The notes beneath the pieces are model-generated. The model did no database searches. It was given only the letters and a program-made list of their open reading frames with translations, and was not told the origin of the DNA. A stretch of DNA of 64,000 nucleotides from Brevibacillus massiliensis (GTDB lineage Bacteria; Bacillota; Bacilli; Brevibacillales; Brevibacillaceae): contig NZ_HE978540.1 of the NCBI RefSeq assembly GCF_000311785.1, forward strand, positions 1-64,000, in the 5' to 3' direction. Below, in pieces: positions 49,937 through 57,870 of this stretch. The first letter of the stretch is position 1; each line of letters starts with the position of its first letter. A program made the translations under genes and the position numbers.

Positions 49937-51640
49937 TTGAAGCCGCTCTTTTCACCGAATCGGCCCTTGAGCCTGTTTCTGAGGCCCTTTCCTCCCGATG
50001 CTGTTATTTTACGCGGCGATCCGCTTTGGCGTGTCAGCTTCCACCATACAGAGGCGCTCACTGCTCTGCCGATCGATTCCCAGCTTGTCCTGCGCGAGGC
50101 TTGCCGGCTTCTGATGAGCGACCTGGAAAACTGCCGGGCTGAACTTCCCGCCTGCCTCATCGGAACCGATGCCGATGAAACCCCCGTGGGATGGCTGCCG
50201 CTCAGCGAGCTGCTGATGCTGCTGACGGAGGCCCTGGACAACCAGACGGTCCTGTTGGAAACGCTGCTGGATACGATGAGCGAAGCGACCACGATTGTCG
50301 ACAAGACCAATACCGTACTCTACTGGAATTCGGCTGCCGAACACATCTATGAAATCTCCGGCGACAACGTGATCGGCACGCCGCTTGACCGCCACTTCGC
50401 CAGTGAGTCCATCCGCCTCAAGGATGCCCTTAGCGGTGGGATGGCCGTAAAGCGGCTGTACCACATTCCCCGGCCGGATCGGCACGTGTTGATCAACTCT
50501 TCGCCGATTCGCAGGGACGGGGAGATTATCGGAGCGCTCTCCATTGAACAGGATATTACCGAGCTCGTCCGGCTGCACGAACAATTGGCCCACACCACGG
50601 CCCATCTGCACACGCTGCAACAGGAAATGAACCGCTACCAGGCAACCGACGACCCGTTTTATTCGATCAAAGGGCATTCTATCGCTATCCAGCAGGCGAT
50701 TCAGACGGCAAAAAAGGTCGCCCAGACAGATGCCACCGTACTTTTGTACGGGGAAAGCGGCGTGGGCAAAGAACTGTTTGCCCGGGCGATTCACCAAGCC
50801 AGCCGCCGCAGCGACAAGCCGTTCATCGCCGTCAACTGCGGGGCGATTCCAGGGGCCTTGTTCGAGAGCGAGCTGTTCGGCTACCAAGGCGGAGCCTTTA
50901 CGGGTGCTGAAAAGAAGGGGAAACCGGGGAAAATGGAGCTGGCGCACGGCGGTACACTGCTGCTGGACGAAATCGGCGAGCTGCCGCTGGAGCTGCAGGT
51001 GAAATTGCTCCGGGCGCTGCAGGAGCGGCAGTTTTATCGCGTGGGCGGGACGGAGCCGATCACTGTCAACACGCGCATCATCGCTGCCACCAACCGCCAG
51101 CTGGAACAGATGGTGGCGGAAGGCCGGTTTCGCGAGGACCTCTACTATCGCCTTAACGTGTTCTCCCTGGAGATTCCCGCCCTGCGCGACCGGAAAGAAG
51201 ATCTGCCGGAGCTGGTGCAGATCTTTTTGCAAGAGTACTCCTCCGCTCACAACCAACCGGTGCCGCGGATTGCGCCGGAAGTCATGCAGGCGCTGCTCGA
51301 TTACGGCTGGCCGGGAAATATCCGCGAATTGCGCAACATGATCGAGCGCCTGATCATCCTGCAGGAAGACGGCATCGTGCAGCCGGAGCACCTTCCCGCT
51401 TCCTTCCGCAGCCAGAGTGTGCGGCAGCCTGTCAGCGGCTATCCCGCAGCTGTCCAATCGATGCCGCTCACAGCCCGGAGTGCCGCATTCGTCCCCGAAG
51501 ACGAGGAACGAAACCGCATTCTGGCCGCACTTACCAAGACCTACGGCAACAAAAAAGCCGCCGCCCAGCTGCTCGGCATCTCCCGCGGCACGCTTTACAA
51601 CAAACTGCGGAAATACGGCATCGTGGAAGAGCAAAGCTAA
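49937..51640 (+). CDS. Sigma-54-dependent enhancer-binding regulator (RocR/BkdR-like)
   Basis: A 567-aa activator. The N-terminal 100 residues are not recognised; a PAS domain follows (about 112-215: ATTIVDKTNTVLYWNSAAE). The AAA+ domain has Walker A GESGVGKE, the sigma-54 contact motif GAFTGA and Walker B GGTLLLDEIGELP. A Fis-type helix-turn-helix closes the protein (NKKAAAQLLGISRGTLYNKL). It lies divergently from proline dehydrogenase, whose sigma-54 promoter it should activate. An ACAAG/CTTGT inverted pair in the gap (about 49868-49896) could be its upstream site. Confidence 0.9.
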   Translation: MKPLFSPNRPLSLFLRPFPPDAVILRGDPLWRVSFHHTEALTALPIDSQLVLREACRLLMSDLENCRAELPACLIGTDADETPVGWLPLSELLMLLTEALDNQTVLLETLLDTMSEATTIVDKTNTVLYWNSAAEHIYEISGDNVIGTPLDRHFASESIRLKDALSGGMAVKRLYHIPRPDRHVLINSSPIRRDGEIIGALSIEQDITELVRLHEQLAHTTAHLHTLQQEMNRYQATDDPFYSIKGHSIAIQQAIQTAKKVAQTDATVLLYGESGVGKELFARAIHQASRRSDKPFIAVNCGAIPGALFESELFGYQGGAFTGAEKKGKPGKMELAHGGTLLLDEIGELPLELQVKLLRALQERQFYRVGGTEPITVNTRIIAATNRQLEQMVAEGRFREDLYYRLNVFSLEIPALRDRKEDLPELVQIFLQEYSSAHNQPVPRIAPEVMQALLDYGWPGNIRELRNMIERLIILQEDGIVQPEHLPASFRSQSVRQPVSGYPAAVQSMPLTARSAAFVPEDEERNRILAALTKTYGNKKAAAQLLGISRGTLYNKLRKYGIVEEQS

Positions 51641-51744
51641 AACGGCTCAGCCGTGCTCCCGGCACCATCTGGCTTGTATGTATGCACTTGTGTATAATGG
51701 AAGGAATATTTGGTTCATTTCGGCTGGCAAAGGAGGTTTGCGCT

Positions 51745-52227
51745 TTGAACATTTGGGAATCCGATTTACCAGGGATCGGCCGCAAATTCCAAATGGAAAC
51801 CCGCAACGGGGATAAGCTGGTCGTCGTCATTCACGACAACGGCCGGCGCGAGATCTATCATCTCGATCAAACCAACCCTGACGAATGCGTTTCCACCATC
51901 ACTCTCGACGATGAGGAGGCGATGAAAATCGCCGGAATCATCGGAGGGATGAACTACAAGCCCAAAGCTCTGGAAAATAGCGAGATCACCCTGAACGATT
52001 TGGTGATCGAATGGCATAAAGTCGAACCGCAGGCCGCGTGTGTCGGAAAAACGATCGGACAGTTAGCCGTTCGGCAAAAAACCGGGGCGACGATCATTGC
52101 GGTCATCGAGCCCGGACATTCTAAGAAGATAAATCCCGGCCCCGACCAAATTCTTGCCGGCGGTTCCACTCTCATCGTGGTCGGAGAAAGGCAGCATGTC
52201 AAAGCGTTCAAGCAGCTCTTGTCCTGA
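51745..52227 (+). CDS. KhtT-like TrkA-C domain protein (copy 1)
   Basis: A 160-aa cytosolic regulator of a K+/H+ antiporter. It has an N-terminal domain ([15 protein letters not shown]) and a C-terminal RCK_C/TrkA-C domain ([22 protein letters not shown]). KhtT is known to regulate KhtU in response to pH and c-di-AMP. Start is TTG 51745, 8 nt after AAAGGAGG. It converges with khtU from the other side, unlike copy 2 which is co-directional. Confidence 0.85.
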   Translation: MNIWESDLPGIGRKFQMETRNGDKLVVVIHDNGRREIYHLDQTNPDECVSTITLDDEEAMKIAGIIGGMNYKPKALENSEITLNDLVIEWHKVEPQAACVGKTIGQLAVRQKTGATIIAVIEPGHSKKINPGPDQILAGGSTLIVVGERQHVKAFKQLLS

Positions 52228-52243
52228 GGCGGTTGAAGCATGC

Positions 52244-52291
52244 AAGCTGGCAGCAGGCGACGGTCGATGCTCTGTCGCCTGCTGCCAGCTT
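52244..52291. terminator. Large hairpin between khtT copy 1 and khtU
   Basis: A perfect 18-bp inverted repeat (AAGCTGGCAGCAGGCGAC and its complement) with a 12-nt loop. It lies between convergent stop codons and probably terminates both, though no long T run follows. Confidence 0.75.
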
Positions 52292-52299
52292 CTCTTCTC

Positions 52300-53514
52300 T
52301 CACATCTTTCCTTGTTGCCTCTGGCCCTGCCCTTTGGCTGCCAGCTTTTGGACGAAGTTGTAGATGGTTTTCGATTCCTTCGTCAGCAGCGGGCCGAAAA
52401 CGGCCAGGATCAGCACGTACAAAACGGCGAACGATTGAACCGTCGTCAGCAGCCCTCCCGCCTTGCCGATATTGGCCATGATGATGGAAAATTCCCCCCG
52501 CGAAACCAGGGTAAAGCCGATGTTGACCGAGGCCCGATTGGAGATGCCGGAGATCCGCCCCGCGAGCATCCCGGCGACGAGGTTGCCGATGATTGTCAAG
52601 AGCACAGCGATCAACGCCATCCACACGGCCCCGCCAAGGGACAGCGGGTCGATCGTCAGGCCAAAGCTGAAGAAAAACAGGGCGCCGAAGAAATCCCTAA
52701 ACGGCAAGACCAGGTGTTCAATCCGCTTAACGTGCTTCGATTCGGCCAAGACCAGGCCGATCAACAGCGCGCCGATCGCTTCTGCCACGTGCAGGGTCTC
52801 CGAAAAACCGGCAACCAAAAAGAGGGACGTTACGACCAGCAGCAAAAACAATTCTGATGACTGAATGTTGAACAGCTTGTCGAGATACTTGATGATTTTT
52901 CTGCCGATGACCAGGAACAGCAGAATGAAGATGAGGGCCGACAGCGAAGTGAACAGCACGCCCATAAATGAAGTGGCCCCGCTTAACACCAACCCGGACA
53001 AGATGGACATGTGCACCGCGATAAACAAGTCGTCAAACATAATCATGCCCATGATGATCTCCGTCTCCGGATTGGCCGTTCGCTTCAGGTCCACCAGCAC
53101 CTTGGCGACGATCGCTGTGGAAGAACTCGTCATAATCCCGCAGACGACCAGCGTTTCCTTCAGCGGCAATCCCATCATCCAGCCGAGCAAAAGTCCCGCG
53201 ACGAAGTTGAGCGCCACGTAAAACAAGCCGCCGAAGAGGATCGACTTGCCCGATTTGATCAGCCGCCCTACCGAGAACTCCAGCCCCAGGTAAAACAAGA
53301 GAAACAGAACGCCGATCCGGCCCATGAAGTCAATAAACACGGAGCTTTCAATGAAGCGCAGGTCGATGATTCCAAAATGCGGAGCATGCGGCCCGACCGC
53401 CATGCCGACCAATATATAAAACGGAATCACGGAAAAACGAAGTTTGGTGGAAATCAAGCCGACAAGGGTAATTAACCCGAGGGCAAGCCCTATTTCGAAA
53501 ATAAGAGTATCCAT
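52300..53514 (-). CDS. khtU: KhtU-like K+/H+ antiporter (CPA2 family)
   Basis: A 404-aa membrane protein with about 12-13 helices. CPA2 blocks include MGRIGVLFLLFYLGLEFSV, CGIMTSSSTAIVAKVL and VSRGEFSIIMANIGKAGGL. It exports K+ (and perhaps NH4+) for H+ and should be gated by KhtT. The ATGs at 53517 and 53514 follow a G6 site; the second has better spacing. It lies 54 nt after khtT copy 2. Confidence 0.87.
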   Translation of the reverse strand: MDTLIFEIGLALGLITLVGLISTKLRFSVIPFYILVGMAVGPHAPHFGIIDLRFIESSVFIDFMGRIGVLFLLFYLGLEFSVGRLIKSGKSILFGGLFYVALNFVAGLLLGWMMGLPLKETLVVCGIMTSSSTAIVAKVLVDLKRTANPETEIIMGMIMFDDLFIAVHMSILSGLVLSGATSFMGVLFTSLSALIFILLFLVIGRKIIKYLDKLFNIQSSELFLLLVVTSLFLVAGFSETLHVAEAIGALLIGLVLAESKHVKRIEHLVLPFRDFFGALFFFSFGLTIDPLSLGGAVWMALIAVLLTIIGNLVAGMLAGRISGISNRASVNIGFTLVSRGEFSIIMANIGKAGGLLTTVQSFAVLYVLILAVFGPLLTKESKTIYNFVQKLAAKGQGQRQQGKM

Positions 53515-53567
53515 CATATCCCCCCTGTTTCCTGATGAATTCAGATAGTGCAAACAGCCGGGAGAGC

Positions 53568-54062
53568 CTAATCAAGCCCCTTTAGCAGGTATTCCTTTAA
53601 CATTTTCAGGTGCCGCCTTTCCCCGGCGACAATCAGGGTTGAATGGGCCGCAAACACGTAATCAGGCCCAGGGTTGATCTGTTTTTTGTGGTCTTTTTCC
53701 ACCACGGCAATGATCGTAGCCCCTGTTTTTTCCCGGACTTTCATTTCCCCGATTTTCTTCCCGATACACATGGCGTGAGGTTCAATCTTGTACCACTCAA
53801 TGACTAAATCTTCCAGTGTAACTTCAATCGTATCCATCGCTTTTGGTTTGTAAGTCATGCCGCCAAGGATCCCGGCAACCAGCCTGGCTTCATCGTCGTC
53901 CAGGGTCACCATGGACAAGCTTTCGTCTGGATCCTTGCTGTCAAAATGATAGATCTCCCTGCGCCCGTCATCGTGAATGATAATGACCAGCTTTTCTCCG
54001 CTGCGGGCCTCGAATTGAAATTTCCGGCCAATTCCCGGCAGATCAGACTCTCGAATCGTCAT
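53568..54062 (-). CDS. khtT: KhtT-like TrkA-C domain protein (copy 2)
   Basis: A 164-aa protein, closely similar to copy 1 ([18 protein letters not shown], then [20 protein letters not shown] and [20 protein letters not shown]). ATG 54062 follows GGAGG at 8 nt. It is co-directional with khtU, the usual khtTU arrangement. Confidence 0.87.
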   Translation of the reverse strand: MTIRESDLPGIGRKFQFEARSGEKLVIIIHDDGRREIYHFDSKDPDESLSMVTLDDDEARLVAGILGGMTYKPKAMDTIEVTLEDLVIEWYKIEPHAMCIGKKIGEMKVREKTGATIIAVVEKDHKKQINPGPDYVFAAHSTLIVAGERRHLKMLKEYLLKGLD

Positions 54063-54221
54063 AGCGATTACCTCCAATATGATATTTTGGATAAAAATTA
54101 CATACGCTGCAGCTATTTATCCAAGTTCTCAACCCGGATTACAGAGGATTAATCCCACATGACAATTATCCAGGCTGTCAACAAATAGATGGCTCGGTTA
54201 AGGTAAAAGGGCGTATTGAAT

Positions 54222-54572
54222 TTACACGAGGAAGGTGGTTGTGCACTTGATGGGCATGAGAAATAAACGTTTTAACGCAAGAGAGATAAAAGAAAACTGT
54301 CTGTGAATGGAATTTATGGAGGATATTGCCAAAAACAGCGGGAATAAAGCGATAAACGCCAAAACTTTTAGCAGCCAATGCCATTTGAGGGACATTTTTT
54401 GCCTGATGGCAGCTGCCTTATTGGTGGTTAGAGGCGAGAAATACTCTGCGGAGCTGCCTTGGGAGGATTGACTGTCCGCGGAAAACAAAGAGGCAGGTGC
54501 AAAGGAAAACAGAAGCAGCACGACACAAGCACATGTTTTCAGAAATCGGCAAATGTAGCGGGAAAACAGCAT
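54222..54572 (-). CDS. Hypothetical exported or membrane protein
   Basis: A 116-aa protein with an N-terminal signal-like helix (CACVVLLLFSFAPASLFSA), a polar serine-rich stretch and a second hydrophobic helix (WLLKVLAFIALFPLFLAI), then a basic tail. ATG 54572 has a perfect AAAGGAGG at 8 nt, which supports translation. No family recognised. Confidence 0.6.
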   Translation of the reverse strand: MLFSRYICRFLKTCACVVLLLFSFAPASLFSADSQSSQGSSAEYFSPLTTNKAAAIRQKMSLKWHWLLKVLAFIALFPLFLAISSINSIHRQFSFISLALKRLFLMPIKCTTTFLV

Positions 54573-54869
54573 ACGTGCACCTCCTTTGAAGCAATTGCAT
54601 TTTGCTTGCTGTCCGTTTGTCGCAAGCAAACTTTCCTCCTGTCCGCAAGCTTGTGAAAATTTACGATTATATCTTTTATTAAATCATGTCGGCATTTTCA
54701 AGTCAAATCACCGATCACACCGTTCAGGAAAGACACAGAGTCCGTTCCCTGCGGAAGGCCGGAATGCTGTATAATAAGAAAAGCTTCCATTTGAACCTGA
54801 GGGGAAGCTTTTATCCGGATTAAAAGGCTTTTATAGAAGCTTTTCATAGCAAACAGGAGGTCGTACGAA
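54573..54869. other. Intergenic region between divergent small genes
   Basis: About 297 bp. It holds a TATAAT-like box near 54771 on the plus strand and a hairpin, AAAAGCTTCC and GGGGAAGCTTTT (54779-54811), in what would be the leader of the DUF5325 gene. The weak T run argues against a full terminator. No gene seen. Confidence 0.4.
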
Positions 54870-55043
54870 ATGAATCGCTATCAAGCAGTTACCTTGGCAC
54901 TGGCTGTCGGGGTTGCTTTCAGCCTTGTCGGAATAGGCATCGCTATCGGGGAACAAAGTGTGATCGGGATCTTTGCCTGCCTGATCGCGGCAACCGCGCT
55001 CATGGGCGGCGGCTTTATGTACAAGCGCAAGCACAACCGCTAA
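54870..55043 (+). CDS. DUF5325 (YlaF-like) small membrane protein
   Basis: A 57-aa protein with two hydrophobic helices (VTLALAVGVAFSLVGIGIAI and VIGIFACLIAATALMGGGFM) and a basic tail YKRKHNR. The layout and sequence fit the DUF5325 family (B. subtilis YlaF). ATG 54870 follows AGGAGG at 8 nt. The stop overlaps the end of the convergent ytpB gene by a few bases. Function unknown. Confidence 0.75.
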   Translation: MNRYQAVTLALAVGVAFSLVGIGIAIGEQSVIGIFACLIAATALMGGGFMYKRKHNR

Positions 55044-56125
55044 CGCCGGACGAACAAACTGTTCACGTAAAAGAAAAGGGAGGTCAGACCGTTCGCCTGC
55101 CGCAGCAGCTGTTTGGCAATGGCGTAAATCTGCGGTTGGCTGGGGTTGACTTTGCGGTCGACGAGGTAGAAAGCGACCAATCCGTCTATAATCATGCGGT
55201 GAAAGGCGGCATCGGGCAGTTTTTCAGCGCTCCGTTTGGCCTGTTCGATGAAGTACCTCAGTCGGGTTAGCGCTTCTTCGTCCGACTGGTAGTAGCTGAC
55301 AAAATTGAGGTCCCCGCCCTGCCTGTCCTCCTCCAGGTCGATCAGGTAGTCAAGCAGGATGTGGAGTCCGCATATCCACGGGAAGTAAGCCGAATTAAGC
55401 GCTTCGATTTCCGCCTGCTCCACATGCTCTTTTGTCGCCAGGACAAGCAGGGCGAATATGCCAATCGTGGAGCCGGTCACAGCTGAGAATTCCTGCCAGT
55501 AGATGTGCGGATGGTCGGCGCGGTACCTTTCCCACCAGGAGAGAAGTTCGGCTTCCCTCTGCTCGCGGGCGATGTGTTTGTATACCTGCAAATCGCTGTA
55601 CAAAAGCGAGAGCTCCAGTACGCGCGACTGTACGATCGGATACGAAGGAAGCTTTTTTACCTGCTGTTGGCAAGCTTTGACCAGGTCATTCAGATACCCG
55701 CCATCGTCCTTCTCTGTCCGGTAGCGGTAGTAATCCCGAAGCGGCGCATCGGGCGTCAAGGCGTCCTGCATGGACAGGTGGAGCTGACGAAAGTCCTGCG
55801 GATCCAGGGATGTGCTGCGATCGCATAAATTGTCCAGATAATCGCTGATCGTCTGGTAAGCGACAATCAGCGGCACCAGCGTATCCACGTAGGGGATCGC
55901 TTGGGTGGCGTAGACCGTCCCCCCCTGACAGTGAAATTTTTTGCTCTCCATACTGGCTAAAGCTTGTTTCCTCAACTCGCGGTCAGGAATTTTCCCAGCT
56001 CGCCGATACCAAGCTGCAAATGTGTCATCAAGCTGTGGTTTGACGTAGCGATATACGCGATAAATCAATTGCCATGGGTATCGAATTGGTTTCCCGTCCA
56101 CGCTTTGTTCCTCCTTTTTCACCAA
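55040..56125 (-). CDS. ytpB: Tetraprenyl-beta-curcumene synthase (YtpB family)
   Basis: A 361-aa terpene synthase of the DUF2600/YtpB family, which cyclises tetraprenyl diphosphate to tetraprenyl-beta-curcumene, a precursor of sesquarterpenoids found in Bacillus spores. Metal motifs are the aspartate-rich SDYLDNLCDRS and LLDYLIDLEEDRQGGDLNF. ATG 56125; no signal peptide. Convergent to the YlaF-like gene. Confidence 0.9.
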   Translation of the reverse strand: MVKKEEQSVDGKPIRYPWQLIYRVYRYVKPQLDDTFAAWYRRAGKIPDRELRKQALASMESKKFHCQGGTVYATQAIPYVDTLVPLIVAYQTISDYLDNLCDRSTSLDPQDFRQLHLSMQDALTPDAPLRDYYRYRTEKDDGGYLNDLVKACQQQVKKLPSYPIVQSRVLELSLLYSDLQVYKHIAREQREAELLSWWERYRADHPHIYWQEFSAVTGSTIGIFALLVLATKEHVEQAEIEALNSAYFPWICGLHILLDYLIDLEEDRQGGDLNFVSYYQSDEEALTRLRYFIEQAKRSAEKLPDAAFHRMIIDGLVAFYLVDRKVNPSQPQIYAIAKQLLRQANGLTSLFFYVNSLFVRR

Positions 56126-56294
56126 TAGCTACATCTTATCATATAAATGCCCCTTGTCTCTCCTCTCTTCTCGTTTTTACCCATTCCGTCACTTTTCGTA
56201 GTATTCTGTAGGTTCGCATTAGACAGACTTAAAATAAGAGGGTAAATGGTCACAATTGTGTCCAAATATCTTATATAAAAAGGGGGCTTTCTCA

Positions 56295-57329
56295 TTGAAA
56301 AAAGCAAAAGTTTTACTCTCCTCGGTCCTATTGTCGAGCATGCTTTTGCTGGCAGCTTGCGGCGGCGGTGGCGGCAGCACCGGAGGCAGCACTCCTGCGG
56401 GCGGTGACAGCAGCAACAGCAGTCAAACCGGCGGCGGTGAAAGCAGCAGCGCCAGTTCGGCCCAGGATCTGATTATTGCTACAGGCGGCACCTCCGGAAC
56501 TTACTATCCGCTTGGCGGCGGAATGGCCGAACAGATCAAAGAAAAAGCTGGAATCCCGACGACAGCGCAAGTAACCGGAGCATCAGCTGAAAACATGCGC
56601 CTCATTCGCGACAAATCCGTTGACATCGCTTTCACGCAGAGTGATATTGCCGATTACGCGAGCAAGGGCGAAAAAATGTTTGAGCAGGACGGGAAGCTCG
56701 ACTTCAAAGCGCTTGGATCCCTGTACGATGAAACCATCCAAATCGTCGTCTCGCCTGACAGCGGCATCAACAGCGTAGCCGACCTGAAAGGCAAACGCGT
56801 CTCTGTCGGGGCGCCGGGAAGCGGTACGGAAGCCAACGCGGAACAAATCCTCGAAGTATACGGACTGAAGTTTGACGATATGACCGTACAGCGCCTCTCC
56901 TTCGGTGACTCGGCAAAAGCCATTCAGGACGGCCAGCTGGACGCCGCATTCCAGACAGCGGGCACGCCTACGGCAGCCATTACCGAATTGGCCGCGACCA
57001 AAGGGGTAAAGATCATCTCCATTGAGCCGGACAAAGTTGACGCGTTGATCGCCAAGTATCCTTACTATGTAAAAACGATAATCCCGGGAAATACCTATCA
57101 AACGGTAAAAGACGATGTCTCCACCGTTTCCGTTCGCGCGATGCTGGTCGTCCGCAGCGACCTGTCCGAAGACGATGTCTATAAAGTTACCAAAGCGATT
57201 TTCGAAAACACCGACAAACTGAATCACGTCAAATCGAAAGAGATCAGGGTAGAAAGCGCACTGTCCGGCGTAAACCTGGAAGTACATCCGGGCGCAAAGA
57301 AATACTTTGAAGAAAAAGGCGTTAAGTAA
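56295..57329 (+). CDS. TAXI-family TRAP transporter solute-binding lipoprotein
   Basis: A 344-aa TAXI receptor. It has lipobox LAACGG, a Gly/Ser-rich linker and the TAXI start IATGGTSGTYYPLGGGMAEQI, then KGKRVSVGAPGSGTEANAEQIL. Such receptors bind glutamate or related acids for TRAP permeases; the ligand here is unknown. Start is TTG 56295 after a GGGGG site. First gene of a three-gene TRAP operon. Confidence 0.9.
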   Translation: MKKAKVLLSSVLLSSMLLLAACGGGGGSTGGSTPAGGDSSNSSQTGGGESSSASSAQDLIIATGGTSGTYYPLGGGMAEQIKEKAGIPTTAQVTGASAENMRLIRDKSVDIAFTQSDIADYASKGEKMFEQDGKLDFKALGSLYDETIQIVVSPDSGINSVADLKGKRVSVGAPGSGTEANAEQILEVYGLKFDDMTVQRLSFGDSAKAIQDGQLDAAFQTAGTPTAAITELAATKGVKIISIEPDKVDALIAKYPYYVKTIIPGNTYQTVKDDVSTVSVRAMLVVRSDLSEDDVYKVTKAIFENTDKLNHVKSKEIRVESALSGVNLEVHPGAKKYFEEKGVK

Positions 57330-57331
57330 AC

Positions 57332-57865
57332 ATGCCTGGTTTGGCTCAAGCAAAAAAGAGCAAAGGGCGGATTCAACTCCGCCTTTTCTCCTTCCTTGCA
57401 GTGCTCCTCGCTGTCACCATCACCTTACTATTGTTTCCTTTCAGAACAGAATTGGTCATACGAGACACAAAAACCAACCGTTTACTGTGGCAAACTCCCG
57501 TAAAGGAAGGCTCGACATTCGGGATTCGCTGGACCCACTCGATACATCGAACTCCCGTCGAAGAATTTTACCGCATTCACCATACGGATATCGTCCTGTA
57601 TCGCATGTCGTTTGAAGACTACGGGATCGGCATGAACAGTGAACTGGCACCCGGCGAACAGCTGATTGAACAAGACGGGAAATTCTTTGTCGAACACATG
57701 AATCATTCCTTCTCCGCTCTTCCCATCTTCATCGGGCAGGTGCGAGCCAACCACACCTTGTTATTTGAGGGGCACGAGATACCGTTTCGCACACTGGACA
57801 AACCCGGCTCGTCCGTCACTGTCAAGGTTGAGAATCATTCACTTTTAGCTCAGATGGGAGGTTAA
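57332..57865 (+). CDS. DUF1850 domain protein of a TAXI-TRAP operon
   Basis: A 177-aa protein with one N-terminal helix (about residues 16-36) and an extracytoplasmic DUF1850 domain (FGIRWTHSIHRTPVEEFYRI). DUF1850 proteins occur with TAXI receptors and fused TRAP permeases; the precise job is unknown. The start lies 2 nt after the receptor stop, and the permease follows at 5 nt, so translation is coupled. Confidence 0.85.
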   Translation: MPGLAQAKKSKGRIQLRLFSFLAVLLAVTITLLLFPFRTELVIRDTKTNRLLWQTPVKEGSTFGIRWTHSIHRTPVEEFYRIHHTDIVLYRMSFEDYGIGMNSELAPGEQLIEQDGKFFVEHMNHSFSALPIFIGQVRANHTLLFEGHEIPFRTLDKPGSSVTVKVENHSLLAQMGG

Positions 57866-57870
57866 TCACC

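Noticed and set aside
50009-51634. A 541-aa open frame antisense to the sigma-54 regulator gene
   Set aside because: It mirrors the codon structure of the regulator, has no ribosome site or recognisable domain, and the plus-strand gene has clear AAA and Fis motifs.
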